Assembly: GCF_014203235.1 (NCBI RefSeq) | Contig: NZ_JACHIN010000028.1 | Coordinates: 1 to 64,000 of the forward strand | Source of the DNA: Nonomuraea endophytica | Lineage (GTDB): Bacteria; Actinomycetota; Actinomycetes; Streptosporangiales; Streptosporangiaceae | Direction of reading: 5' to 3' | Length of the DNA stretch: 64,000 bases | In this document: piece by piece, positions 1 through 7,932 of the stretch | How positions within the stretch are numbered: the first letter of the stretch is position 1 | Layout: every line of letters begins with the position of its first letter | The notes under the pieces: generated by a model | Database searches by the model: none | What the model was told of the DNA's origin: nothing | The model's input: only the letters and a program-made list of their open reading frames with translations | Position numbers and translations under genes: made by a program

Positions 1-77
1 ACGGCGTCGCCTACGACCCCACCCAGCACAGAGCCCTCCAACGACTCCTCAACCAAGATCAACCGGCTGCTGCTTGA
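1..77 (+). CDS. C-terminal end of an unidentified protein (partial)
   Basis: The frame opening at base 3 reads GVAYDPTQHRALQRLL and ends in PAAA before TGA at 75-77. Only about 24 residues are inside the window, so no domain can be assigned. It is convergent with the uraD gene that follows, with 11 bases between the stops. It could be the tail of a regulator or a transposase; nothing visible decides this. Confidence 0.35.
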   Translation, partial: GVAYDPTQHRALQRLLNQDQPAAA

Positions 78-88
78 CACAGGGCTAC

Positions 89-601
89 TCATGCCACGCC
101 CACCAGCTTCGCCATGCGCAGCCGGGTGATCCTGGCGAGCTCGTCGCGCACCACGCGGCGCTCGGCCTCCTCGTCGTTGAGCAGGCGCTCGTTGAGGCGG
201 TCCAGCATCTGGCGGCCGCTCAGCCCGGTGGCGCAGATCAGGTACACGTGGCCGAACCTGTCCTCGTAGTCCCGGTTGCCCTGCGCGAGTTCGGCCAGCA
301 CGTCGTCACCGACTCCGGCCTGTTCCTGACGTGACCACTTCTCCGTGGTGCGCTCCCCGATCCTCGGGTGGGCGCCGAGCGCCTCCAGCACGTCGGGCCA
401 CTCCAGCGCGCGCACCGCGGTGTCGGCGGTGGCGGTGAGCTGGGCCAGGTCCCGGTGGGGCCGGAGTGCGGCCACGGTCCTGGCGAAGGCGTGCGAGGCG
501 CAGCAGGCCATCAGCTCGCGCTCGGCGTCGGCCGGGCTGAGGGCGTTGAAGTCGGCCAGCCCGGACACGGTCTGCAGGTTCGGCATGTCAGAAGTACACA
601 C
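89..601 (-). CDS. uraD: 2-oxo-4-hydroxy-4-carboxy-5-ureidoimidazoline (OHCU) decarboxylase
   Basis: This enzyme catalyses the last step from urate to S-allantoin, decarboxylating OHCU in the cytoplasm. The 170-residue protein has the usual family length. The hallmarks HPRIGE (about 78-83) and SRQEQAG (about 90-96) are present, in line with the catalytic His and Glu region of UraD. GTG at 601 starts the longest frame; ATG at 586 is equally possible and neither has a convincing Shine-Dalgarno sequence. It is divergent from a PucR-type regulator at 718, the classical arrangement for purine catabolism. The usual partners uraH and urate oxidase are not in the window; upstream is only an unrelated fragment. 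Confidence 0.9.
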   Translation of the reverse strand: MCTSDMPNLQTVSGLADFNALSPADAERELMACCASHAFARTVAALRPHRDLAQLTATADTAVRALEWPDVLEALGAHPRIGERTTEKWSRQEQAGVGDDVLAELAQGNRDYEDRFGHVYLICATGLSGRQMLDRLNERLLNDEEAERRVVRDELARITRLRMAKLVGVA

Positions 602-717
602 AGGGCTCTCGTGCCCGGTCCATCCGCAAGAACTCCGAACTGCTCCAGGGGTTGGTCAGGACTTTTCGTGTCATGCTCCAAGTTCTGCCGGGCCGCACCC
701 GCGGGTACTGTCCGTGC

Positions 718-2211
718 ATGCGACTCAACGCGCTGCTGGAGATGCCGGAACTGGGTCTGTCGACCGTGGTCGGGCACGACGAACTCGACCGCCCTCTGCG
801 CTGGGTCGTCACCACCGACCTGCTCCACCCCGGCCGCTACCTCAGCGGCGGCGAACTCGTCCTGACCGGCCTCATCTGGCGCAACTCCCCCGCCGACAGC
901 GAGACGTTCGTGGCCGCGCTGGCCGCCGCCGGGGTCTCGGGGCTGGGCGCGTGCGAGGCGGCCTCCGGCGACCTGCCCGCCGACCTGGTGGCCGCGTGCA
1001 GGAAGCACCGGGTGCCGTTGTTCCACGTGCCGCAGGCGCTCGGGTTCGCCGAGGTGACCGAGCACATCGTGCGCCGGCTGTCGGGCGCGCGGGCCTCCGA
1101 CGTCAAGGCCGTGCTCGACCGGCACCGCCAGCTCGTCTCCGGCGCCGGGCTCGACCCCGTGATGGAGATGATCGGGCGCGACCTCGGCATGCGCGGCTGG
1201 GTGCTGACCGCCTCCGGCCGTACCGTTGCCGGGGCCGACCCGCCCGCCGACACGGCCATGCTGGCCAGGGCGTTCCTGACGGCCAAGCGGCTGCCCTGCG
1301 TACGCGGCGGCTACACGATCTTCCCCGTGGACGAGCAGACCACCTCGCGGGTGGCCGACTGGTTCGTGGCCTTCGAGGGCTCCATGGACGACTGGCCGGA
1401 GGAACGGCTCGCGCTGGCCGCCGAGCTGGCTGCCGTCGCCGCGCTGGAGCGCATGCGGCTGGACGACCGGCTCAGCCCCGAGGGCCGCATCGGCCAGGAA
1501 CTGGTCCGGCTCGTGCTCACCGACGGACGCCCCAGCGACATCCTGCCGCGCCTGCAGGTGACCGGCCTGGCCGAGGCGTCCGGCTACGTCGCCGTCGCCG
1601 CCGCGGCGGGCGGCAGCCTGCGCCCCGGCGAGCTGCGGGCGGTCGTCAAGGAGATCCTCTACGGCCTGCGCCCCGTCATCGGCGTCGTCGAGGACGAGAC
1701 GATCGCCCTCGTGCCGGCGACCGGCGAGGACGTCACCGGCCGGGTCCGCGACGCCGTACAGGCGCTGGCTCCCGGGCTGGGCGGCAGCAGGCTCAAGGTC
1801 GGGGTGAGCGGGCAGGCGCAGGTGGAGGGCCTGCGCGGCGCGGTCGAGGAGGCCCGCTACGCGCGCCGGATGGCCGAGGGCAGGGCCGAGCCCGACGCCG
1901 TCGTGGGCCACGACGAGCTGGCCACGCACGTGCTGCTGCTGGCCTCGGTGCCCGACGACGTGCGGCACATGTTCCGGGTGCGGCTGCTGGACCCGCTGCG
2001 CTCCTACGACCAGGTGCACCGGGCCGACCTGGTGCGCACGCTGGAGGCGTTCCTGCTGTGCTCGGGGTCGTGGACCAAGTGCGCCGAGCTGCTGCACGTT
2101 CACGTCAACACGCTGCGCTATCGCATCCAGCGCATCCAGGACCTCACCGGGCGCGACCTGTCGCGGCTGGAGGACAGGGTGGACTTCTTCCTGGCGCTCC
2201 GGCTGGGCTAG
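718..2211 (+). CDS. PucR-family transcriptional regulator
   Basis: This 497-residue cytoplasmic regulator has an N-terminal PucR ligand-sensing domain (from MRLNALLEMPELGLSTVVG to about residue 120), a degenerate GGDEF-like CdaR domain in the middle, and a C-terminal HTH_30 domain (about 435-490, with NTLRYRIQRI as the recognition region). The ATG at 718 is preferred because the PucR domain starts directly there; an upstream in-frame start would add 22 unconserved residues. It is divergent from uraD with about 115 bases between them, so it most likely controls uraD and perhaps the urease operon further on. The effector is unknown; family members respond to purine or allantoin metabolites. Confidence 0.88.
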   Translation: MRLNALLEMPELGLSTVVGHDELDRPLRWVVTTDLLHPGRYLSGGELVLTGLIWRNSPADSETFVAALAAAGVSGLGACEAASGDLPADLVAACRKHRVPLFHVPQALGFAEVTEHIVRRLSGARASDVKAVLDRHRQLVSGAGLDPVMEMIGRDLGMRGWVLTASGRTVAGADPPADTAMLARAFLTAKRLPCVRGGYTIFPVDEQTTSRVADWFVAFEGSMDDWPEERLALAAELAAVAALERMRLDDRLSPEGRIGQELVRLVLTDGRPSDILPRLQVTGLAEASGYVAVAAAAGGSLRPGELRAVVKEILYGLRPVIGVVEDETIALVPATGEDVTGRVRDAVQALAPGLGGSRLKVGVSGQAQVEGLRGAVEEARYARRMAEGRAEPDAVVGHDELATHVLLLASVPDDVRHMFRVRLLDPLRSYDQVHRADLVRTLEAFLLCSGSWTKCAELLHVHVNTLRYRIQRIQDLTGRDLSRLEDRVDFFLALRLG

Positions 2212-2279
2212 GCGGGGCACGTAAAGACAGGTCAAGGCGACGGAGACAGCCGGAGCGCGGCGATAGACTGGGCCCCATC

Positions 2280-3125
2280 ATGACTCCCACTTCACTCATC
2301 GGCGGGCACGTCTCCGTCGCGGGCGGCCTGGCCACCGGCGGCCTGAAGTTCATGGCCGACATCGGCGCCGAGATGATGCAGGTCTTCGTCACCAACCCGC
2401 GCTCGTGGGCGCTGACCGAGCGCAAGCCCGACGAGGACGCCAAGCTCGCCGAGTCGGGAGTGGAGAGCTTCATCCACATCCCCTACCTGGTCAACTTCGG
2501 CTCGCCCAACCCCGACACGCTCGCCAACTCCGTCGAGCTGACCCGCTACACGCTGCGGCGCGGGGTCGAGACGGGAGCCAAGGGCGTGGTCGTGCACACC
2601 GGCTCGGCGGTCACGCAGCCGCGCGAGGCCGCGATGGCGCAGTTGCACGAGCACCTGCTGCCGCTGCTGGACGAGATCCCCGACGGCGGCCCCGACCTGC
2701 TGCTGGAGCCGATGGCCGGGCAGGGCGCGATGTTGTGCGCGACGGTCCAGGACCTGGAGCCCTATCTCGCGGCGCTCGACTGGCACCCGAAGGCGGGCAT
2801 CTGCTTCGACACCTGCCACGCGTTCGCCGCCGGGCACGACCTGGCCAGGGAGGGCGGGGTCACCGAGACGCTCGACGCGCTGCACAAGATCGCGCCGGGC
2901 CGGTTGAAGCTGGTCCACGCCAACGACTCCAAGGACGTCTGCGGCTCCAAGAAGGACCGCCACGAGAAGATCGGCCAGGGCGAGATCGGGCTGGCCGCCT
3001 TCGGCGAGCTGTTCCGGCACGACATCGTGGCCGGGGTCCCGGTCTGCATCGAGACGCCGGGCAAGCCGCCGGAGTATCGCATCGACATCCAGGCGCTCAA
3101 GGACCTGCGCGACGCCCCGAGCTAG
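2280..3125 (+). CDS. nfo: Deoxyribonuclease IV (apurinic/apyrimidinic endonuclease, Nfo family)
   Basis: This enzyme incises DNA 5' of abasic sites in base excision repair, using a three-metal centre in a TIM barrel. The 281-residue protein carries the family metal-ligand motifs: IGGHVSVAGG at the N-terminus, VVVHTGS near residue 103, FDTCHAFAAGHD near 178, HANDSKD near 216 and CIETPG near the C-terminus. The start ATG at 2280 fits the conserved N-terminus. A TAGACT box at 2264-2269 lies about 10 bases upstream, so the transcript may be leaderless. The stop overlaps that of the convergent LacI gene by three or four bases. The frame is open for nearly 2 kb upstream, but that part is a shadow of the pucR gene. 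Confidence 0.93.
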   Translation: MTPTSLIGGHVSVAGGLATGGLKFMADIGAEMMQVFVTNPRSWALTERKPDEDAKLAESGVESFIHIPYLVNFGSPNPDTLANSVELTRYTLRRGVETGAKGVVVHTGSAVTQPREAAMAQLHEHLLPLLDEIPDGGPDLLLEPMAGQGAMLCATVQDLEPYLAALDWHPKAGICFDTCHAFAAGHDLAREGGVTETLDALHKIAPGRLKLVHANDSKDVCGSKKDRHEKIGQGEIGLAAFGELFRHDIVAGVPVCIETPGKPPEYRIDIQALKDLRDAPS

Positions 3126-4171
3126 GACGGGGGCGGCGCGGTGCTGTTCCTGACGTGCAGTTCGTGCGGGAGCAGGAGCCGCTCGGGCCGTGGGTCGCCC
3201 GACAGGAGCAGCCGACCGGCCGTCTGACCGGCGAGCTGGCTGTGCTGCCTGACCGACGTGAGGGCCGCCTCCTCGGCGGCGGTGTCGGAGAAGCCGACCA
3301 CCGACAGCTCGCCGGGCACCTTCATGCCCGCCTCCGCCGCCGCGTCCAGCACGCCGAGCGCCAGCACGTCGGTGTTGCACAGCACCGCCGTGGGCCGGGG
3401 TGAGCGGGCCAGCAGCGCCCGCCCGGCCTCGCGGCCCGCCTCACGCTCGTTGCCCACCACCTCGTAGACCGGCACGTCCGCCCAGTCGACTCCGCCGGCC
3501 TCGAAGGCGGCGCGGTAGCCGAGCACCCGGTTGCGCATGGCCTGGAAGACCGCGCTCTCCTGCCGCCCGACGTCGGCCCAGCCGTGCCGGCCGTCCTGGT
3601 GGAGCCCGACGACGGCCAGCCCGACCCGGGTGTGCCCGAGGTCGAGCAGGTGCCGCGCGGCCGATCCGGCCGCGGCCAGTTCGTCGATTCCCACGAACGG
3701 CACGCCCTCCACGAACGGCTCGTCCACCATCACCGTCGGCAGCCGCCTGGCCAGCACGGCGTCAAGGGCCGCGTGCCCGTCGGGCAGCGAGAACACGCAG
3801 AAGGCGTCGACCACGGCGTCGCGCACCAGCTCGGTGCGTTCGACGCCGCGCGGCTGCTGCAGGATGAGCAGCCCGACCGCGGCCTCCTCGGCCGCGACGG
3901 CCAGCCCCTGCAGGAAGCCGATCGCGTACGGGTCGGCGAAGGCGTAGGGCAGCGTCTCGGTGAAGATCAGGCCCAGCGCCCCCGCCCTGCCGAGTCTCAG
4001 GGATCTCGCGGTCGGGTTGGGGCCGGCGTACCCGAGTTCCTCGGCCACCCGCAGGATGCGTTCGCGCAACTCGGCGCTGAGCTGGTCGGGGCGGGAGAAG
4101 GCGTAGGAGACCGTGGCGCGCGAGACGCCCACGCGGTCCGCGATCGTCTGCAGGGTCACTCGCTCGGTCAT
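3122..4171 (-). CDS. LacI-family transcriptional regulator
   Basis: This 349-residue repressor has an N-terminal LacI HTH (VTLQTIADRVGVSRATVSYAF) and a hinge helix ending in the typical NPTARSLRLGR. A periplasmic-binding-protein-like effector domain follows, with LGLIFTETL and GVPFVGIDE strands. The ATG at 4171 was chosen over a GTG six bases upstream because it starts the canonical MTERVTLQ. Its probable operator lies immediately upstream (see 4195-4224). No sugar transporter or catabolic enzyme is adjacent, so its ligand is unknown; the only clear divergent target is the 62-residue protein at 4233. It overlaps the convergent nfo gene by a few bases. Confidence 0.9.
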   Translation of the reverse strand: MTERVTLQTIADRVGVSRATVSYAFSRPDQLSAELRERILRVAEELGYAGPNPTARSLRLGRAGALGLIFTETLPYAFADPYAIGFLQGLAVAAEEAAVGLLILQQPRGVERTELVRDAVVDAFCVFSLPDGHAALDAVLARRLPTVMVDEPFVEGVPFVGIDELAAAGSAARHLLDLGHTRVGLAVVGLHQDGRHGWADVGRQESAVFQAMRNRVLGYRAAFEAGGVDWADVPVYEVVGNEREAGREAGRALLARSPRPTAVLCNTDVLALGVLDAAAEAGMKVPGELSVVGFSDTAAEEAALTSVRQHSQLAGQTAGRLLLSGDPRPERLLLPHELHVRNSTAPPPS

Positions 4172-4194
4172 CCACACACCCTAGCGAAAGGCTT

Positions 4195-4224
4195 CTTAAT
4201 CAGTTAAGCTCTTAATGGATTAAG
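4195..4224. promoter_or_regulatory. Palindromic operator cluster for the LacI-family regulator
   Basis: Two near-palindromes lie 16 bp centre to centre: CTTAATCAGTTAAG at 4195-4208 and CTTAATGGATTAAG at 4211-4224. They also form a central palindrome TTAAGCTCTTAA (4204-4215). The cluster fills the gap between the divergent LacI gene and the small gene at 4233 and runs into the latter's ribosome binding site. AT-rich TTAA cores stand out against the roughly 70 percent GC background. Binding by this LacI protein is inferred from position. Confidence 0.65.
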
Positions 4225-4232
4225 GAGGCAAC

Positions 4233-4421
4233 ATGGATGCCATGCAAGTGCTCGCCCACCAGACCGCGATGGGGTATGAGGACGGGCTTCGCTCCGCGCT
4301 GCCCGACGCCCCGCGACAGCCGGGAGGAGACGTCGAACGCGTCAGGGTCCGGCTGGCCCGCACCCTGCGCCGCACCGCCGACCACCTGGACCCGGCCCCC
4401 GCCAGGACGGTGGCCGGGTAG
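4233..4421 (+). CDS. Small hypothetical protein (62 aa)
   Basis: The gene starts at ATG 4233 behind a perfect AAGGAGG ribosome binding site at 4222-4228. The product is 62 residues, begins MDAMQVLAHQTAMGYEDGL, and ends in an Arg-rich amphipathic stretch (ERVRVRLARTLRRTADHL). No membrane segment, signal or known domain is visible. It is divergent from the LacI regulator and convergent with the regulator at 4423, with only one base between stops. Sitting directly under the LacI-type operator, it is probably repressed by it. Function is unknown. Confidence 0.65.
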   Translation: MDAMQVLAHQTAMGYEDGLRSALPDAPRQPGGDVERVRVRLARTLRRTADHLDPAPARTVAG

Positions 4422-4422
4422 G

Positions 4423-5625
4423 TCAGAACGTGGCCGCGCGCAGGGCCAGCGCGATCACCGCGGCGTCCTCGGGGGCGCGGACGTCGCGGCCGGTCAGCTC
4501 CTTGAAGCGGGCGAACCGGTGCTGGATGGTGTTGCGGTGGCAATACAGGGCGGCGGCGGTGGCGGCGATCGCCCCGTCGCCTGCCAGGTGCACGCGGACC
4601 GTCTCCAGCAGGCGTTCCCGCTCGGCCGCGCCCACCGTGTAGAGCGGGCCGAGGACCCGGGCGGCCAGTTCGGCCGACAGCTCGGGGCTGTGGGCGGTGA
4701 AGACCTCCAGCCAGCTGTCCTCCAGGCGGACCGGGCCGCCCTCCGGCGCGGCGGCGCGGGCGGTCGCGGCGGCCAGCCGTACGGCGTGGGGGATTCTCGC
4801 CAGGCCCGCCACCTCGGGCGAGACGCCACAGGGGACGCCCGCCAGCGCGTCGAGCACCACGCGCTCGGCCCCGCCCGCGCGGGCCGGAAGCTGGACGACG
4901 AGGATGTCGCCGGTCGGCGCGTCGTGGCGGTGCAGGCGCAGGCCGAGCAAGGCCAGCGTGGAGACCGCCGCCCGCAGCGAGGCGCCCGCGGCGGGGTCGG
5001 CCAGCGATGAGTCCGGCGGGGTGCCGGAGCGGAGCGGGCCCGTGCTGCCGTCGGTGACGACGGCGACGAAGGCGGCCGAGGTGTCGAAGCCGAGGACCCG
5101 CCCCGCGTCGCGCACCACGTCGGGGTTGCGGCCGTCGTTGTCCAGCAGCCGGGCGAACCACGTGCGCCGCTGGTCCTCGCGCTGGCGGCCCATCTCCAGC
5201 ACCGCCCGCTGATAGCCGGTCATCAGGCCGGTGTTGTGCTGCTCGACCGCCTCCCACACCAGGTTCGCCGAGCGCAGCAGGCCGGGCAGGTCGTCGGGTT
5301 CCGCCTGGGCGATGAGGCCGTGCCACAGCACCTTCGCGTCCAGCCGCGCCGCGGCCAGCAGCGACTCCAGGGGCACGCCCTGCCCGGCCCGCCGTTCGCC
5401 CATGCCCTCCGAGTGCGGCGCGAGCTCCTCCGGGGTACGCCCGTCGGCCAGCACGCGCAGGATCAGCGCGAACCCCACCCGCGCCCCCGCCCGCACCTCC
5501 TCCGGCGGCACCAGCCCGCGCGCGTAGGGCTCGATGGCCATCACCTCGGGCAGCCAGGCGTCGATGAGGTCGTCGTAGCCCTTCAGGCATCGCGCGGCGA
5601 GCCGCGAGACGACATCGTTGGTCAT
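4423..5625 (-). CDS. PucR-type HTH_30 (CdaR-like) transcriptional regulator
   Basis: This 400-residue protein lacks the N-terminal PucR domain but has a RsbRD-like N-terminal region (VVSRLAARCLKGYDDLIDAWLPEV), a central region and a C-terminal HTH_30 domain (AATAAALYCHRNTIQHRFARF, then LTGRDVRAPEDAAVIALALR). It is divergent from the urease operon with 89 bases between the starts, so it is the likely regulator of that operon. ATG at 5625 is used; a GTG six bases upstream is possible and no clear Shine-Dalgarno decides. The intergenic region holds a short palindrome, AACGCGTT (near 5637), that could be an operator. Effector unknown. Confidence 0.82.
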   Translation of the reverse strand: MTNDVVSRLAARCLKGYDDLIDAWLPEVMAIEPYARGLVPPEEVRAGARVGFALILRVLADGRTPEELAPHSEGMGERRAGQGVPLESLLAAARLDAKVLWHGLIAQAEPDDLPGLLRSANLVWEAVEQHNTGLMTGYQRAVLEMGRQREDQRRTWFARLLDNDGRNPDVVRDAGRVLGFDTSAAFVAVVTDGSTGPLRSGTPPDSSLADPAAGASLRAAVSTLALLGLRLHRHDAPTGDILVVQLPARAGGAERVVLDALAGVPCGVSPEVAGLARIPHAVRLAAATARAAAPEGGPVRLEDSWLEVFTAHSPELSAELAARVLGPLYTVGAAERERLLETVRVHLAGDGAIAATAAALYCHRNTIQHRFARFKELTGRDVRAPEDAAVIALALRAATF

Positions 5626-5714
5626 ATGCACAATCTAACGCGTTGTTTACGCGCCGTATCACCGTTGGCCACCTCCGTGACCTGGCCTTACGGTGGCCGG
5701 AAGGGAGGAAGCAC

Positions 5715-6278
5715 GTGCATCTGACGCCTCGTGAGCAGGAGCGGCTCACCATCTTCACGCTCGCCGAGCTCGCCCGCCGCCGCCGCGCCCGCGGCCGCCG
5801 CCTCAACGCGCCGGAGTCCATCGCCCTCATCTGCGACGAGATCCTGGAGCTCGCCTGGGACGGGCTGTCCCTGGAGGAGGTCATCGCCGGGGCGAAGGCC
5901 GTACTGGACGAGGGCGACGTCATGGACGGCGTCGCCGCGCTCGTCACGCACGTCCAGGTCGAGGCGCTCTTCCCGAACGGCACCGCGCTCGTCGCCGTCG
6001 ACGCCCCCATCGGCCCGGCCCGCGCGGACGGTCCCGGCGCGGTGCGGACCGCCGCCGAACCCGTCGAGATCAACCCCGGCCGCCCGCGCTCCCTGCTGCG
6101 GGTGACCAACGAGGGCGCGCGCACGGTCTTCGTCTCCTCGCACTTCCCGCTCGGGGAGGTCAACGCGGCGCTGACCTTCGACCGCGACCCATCCGGCCTG
6201 CGCCTGGACATCCCAGCCGGTACGGCTACCGCGTTCCGCCCCGGCGAGAGCGTCGACGTGGAGGTGATCGAGTCATGA
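5715..6278 (+). CDS. ureAB: Urease subunit gamma/beta fusion
   Basis: This 187-residue protein fuses the gamma subunit (residues 1-100, MHLTPREQERLTIF to VTHVQVEALFPNGT) to the beta subunit (about 110-187, with the motifs VSSHFPLGEVNAALTFDR and RLDIPAGTA). Such fusions are common in actinobacteria. The GTG at 5715 is chosen because it opens the conserved gamma N-terminus and has GGGAGGAA seven bases upstream. Its stop overlaps the start of the alpha subunit gene by four bases (ATGA), so the subunits are translationally coupled. It is the first gene of a unit that continues with the alpha subunit, a transporter and an amidohydrolase. Confidence 0.9.
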   Translation: MHLTPREQERLTIFTLAELARRRRARGRRLNAPESIALICDEILELAWDGLSLEEVIAGAKAVLDEGDVMDGVAALVTHVQVEALFPNGTALVAVDAPIGPARADGPGAVRTAAEPVEINPGRPRSLLRVTNEGARTVFVSSHFPLGEVNAALTFDRDPSGLRLDIPAGTATAFRPGESVDVEVIES

Positions 6279-7921
6279 GCACACCCGGAATCGACCGCGA
6301 GACCTACAACGCGATCTACGGCCCCACCACCGGCGACCGGATCCGCCTGGGCGACACGTGCCTGTGGGCCGAGGTCGAGCACGACGACGTGCCGCACGGC
6401 GACGAACTGCTCGGCGGCTGCGGCAAGACGCTGCGCGACGGCCTGCTGGCCCGCCCGCGCGGCGACCGGGAGTCGGCGCTGGACCTGGTCGTGGCCGGGG
6501 TGGTGCTGATCGACCCGGTGCTCGGGGTGCGCAAGACGCACATCGGGGTCAAGGACGGGCGGGTCGTGCCGTTCCAGGGCGCGATCATCGACTCGCACAC
6601 CGCGATCGTGCCCGGCGAGGGCCTGATCGCCACGCCGGGCATCGTGGACTCGCACGTGCACCTGTCCTCCCCGCAGATCGCTCCGGCGGCCCTGGCCTCC
6701 GGCGTCACGACCGTGGTCGGCATGGGCCTGGGCGGCGTGTGGGACGTGGGCGTGAACCCGGCGCGCAACCTGCACCTGCTCATGTCCGCCTGGCGCGGGA
6801 CGGCGCTGAACGTCGCCTTCCTGGCCCGCGGCTCGTCCAGCTCGCGGCAGTTGCTGGAGGAGGCGGTGCTGGCGGGCGCCGGCGGGTTCAAGATCCACGA
6901 GGACTTCGGGGCGACGCCGCGCATCATCGACACCTGTCTCGGTGTGGCCGAGGACGCCGACCTGCCGGTGGCGCTGCACTCCGACTCGATGAACGAGTCC
7001 GGCTACCTGGCCGACACGATCTCGGCGACGCGGGGGCGGACCGTGCACGCGTACCACGTGGAGGGGGGTGGCGGGCATCCCGACCTGCTGGAGATCCTCA
7101 GCGAGCCGCACGTGCTGCCGTCCTCGACGACGCCGACGATCCCGTACACGACGAACACGGTCGGCGAGCTGTTCCCGATGACGATGACCGTGCACCGGCA
7201 GAACCACCACATCGGCAGCGACGTCGAGGTGACCAGGAGCCGGGTGCGGGCGCACGGCATCGCGGCCGAGAACGTCCTGCACGACCTGGGCGCGATCAGC
7301 ATCGTGAACTCCGACTCGATGGGCATGGGCCGCGTGGCCGAGACGGTCCGCCGCACCTGGCAACTCGCCCACCTGCACGAACTGCGTGATCCGCGGCCGG
7401 GAAACGAGCGGCTTTTGCGGTATCTGGCCAAGCTGACGGTGAATCCGGCGGTGGCCCATGGGGTGGCGCACGAGGTGGGGACGCTGCTGCCGGGGCGGCT
7501 GGCGGACATCGTGCTGTGGCATCCGGCATGGTTCGGGGCGAAGCCGGAGCTGGTCATCAAGTCCGGATTTGTCGCCCATGGGGTGTCCGGCAGCGGGTCC
7601 GGCTCCACGCGGCTGACCCAGCCCCGCGTCTACCGCGACTACTTCGGCGGCCTCGGCGACGCGCCCGCGCAGTTGTCGCGGATCTTCGTGGCCCACGACG
7701 CCCTCGACGCCGCCGACACCAGGGACGCGCTACCCCGCGGCCTCAGATACGCGGCGATCAAGAACGCGCGCGGCCTCACCCGCGCCGACATGTACCGAAA
7801 TATCGCGACGCCGTCGGTGGTGGTGCCCCGCGAACCCGGACCCGTCCTCGTGGACGGCGCCGAGGTGAGCATGGACCCCGCCACCCAGGTGCCGCTGGCC
7901 CAACTCCACCACTTCGCCTAG
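6275..7921 (+). CDS. ureC: Urease alpha subunit, divergent
   Basis: This 548-residue catalytic subunit belongs to the urease amidohydrolases, which split urea to ammonia and carbamate. Nickel ligands are present: H127/H129 (SHVHL), carbamylated-lysine equivalent K206 and H208 (GFKIHED), H235, H261 and D347 (NSDSMGMGR). The mobile flap reads NHH at 310-312, so the flap cysteine of classical CHH is replaced while the catalytic His remains. The residues after HVH (AALASGVTTVVGMGLGG) also differ from the usual GGTGP stretch. No ureE, F, G or D maturation genes are in the window, which is unusual. It could be a secondary urease matured by chaperones elsewhere, or an enzyme for a urea-like substrate. 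Confidence 0.85.
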   Translation: MSTPGIDRETYNAIYGPTTGDRIRLGDTCLWAEVEHDDVPHGDELLGGCGKTLRDGLLARPRGDRESALDLVVAGVVLIDPVLGVRKTHIGVKDGRVVPFQGAIIDSHTAIVPGEGLIATPGIVDSHVHLSSPQIAPAALASGVTTVVGMGLGGVWDVGVNPARNLHLLMSAWRGTALNVAFLARGSSSSRQLLEEAVLAGAGGFKIHEDFGATPRIIDTCLGVAEDADLPVALHSDSMNESGYLADTISATRGRTVHAYHVEGGGGHPDLLEILSEPHVLPSSTTPTIPYTTNTVGELFPMTMTVHRQNHHIGSDVEVTRSRVRAHGIAAENVLHDLGAISIVNSDSMGMGRVAETVRRTWQLAHLHELRDPRPGNERLLRYLAKLTVNPAVAHGVAHEVGTLLPGRLADIVLWHPAWFGAKPELVIKSGFVAHGVSGSGSGSTRLTQPRVYRDYFGGLGDAPAQLSRIFVAHDALDAADTRDALPRGLRYAAIKNARGLTRADMYRNIATPSVVVPREPGPVLVDGAEVSMDPATQVPLAQLHHFA

Positions 7922-7932
7922 GAACCCCCCTC

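Noticed and set aside
1..77. Transposase end at the left edge
   Set aside because: Only 24 residues are visible and no inverted repeat or target duplication is seen, so no mobile element is claimed.
345..2279. Open frame of about 645 codons continuous with endonuclease IV
   Set aside because: Arg/Pro/Gly-rich shadow of the pucR gene in another frame; endonuclease IV is complete from 2280.
4220..7696. Minus-strand frame of 1158 codons across the urease genes
   Set aside because: It is antisense to genes with clear domains and has a composition typical of a shadow frame in high-GC DNA.
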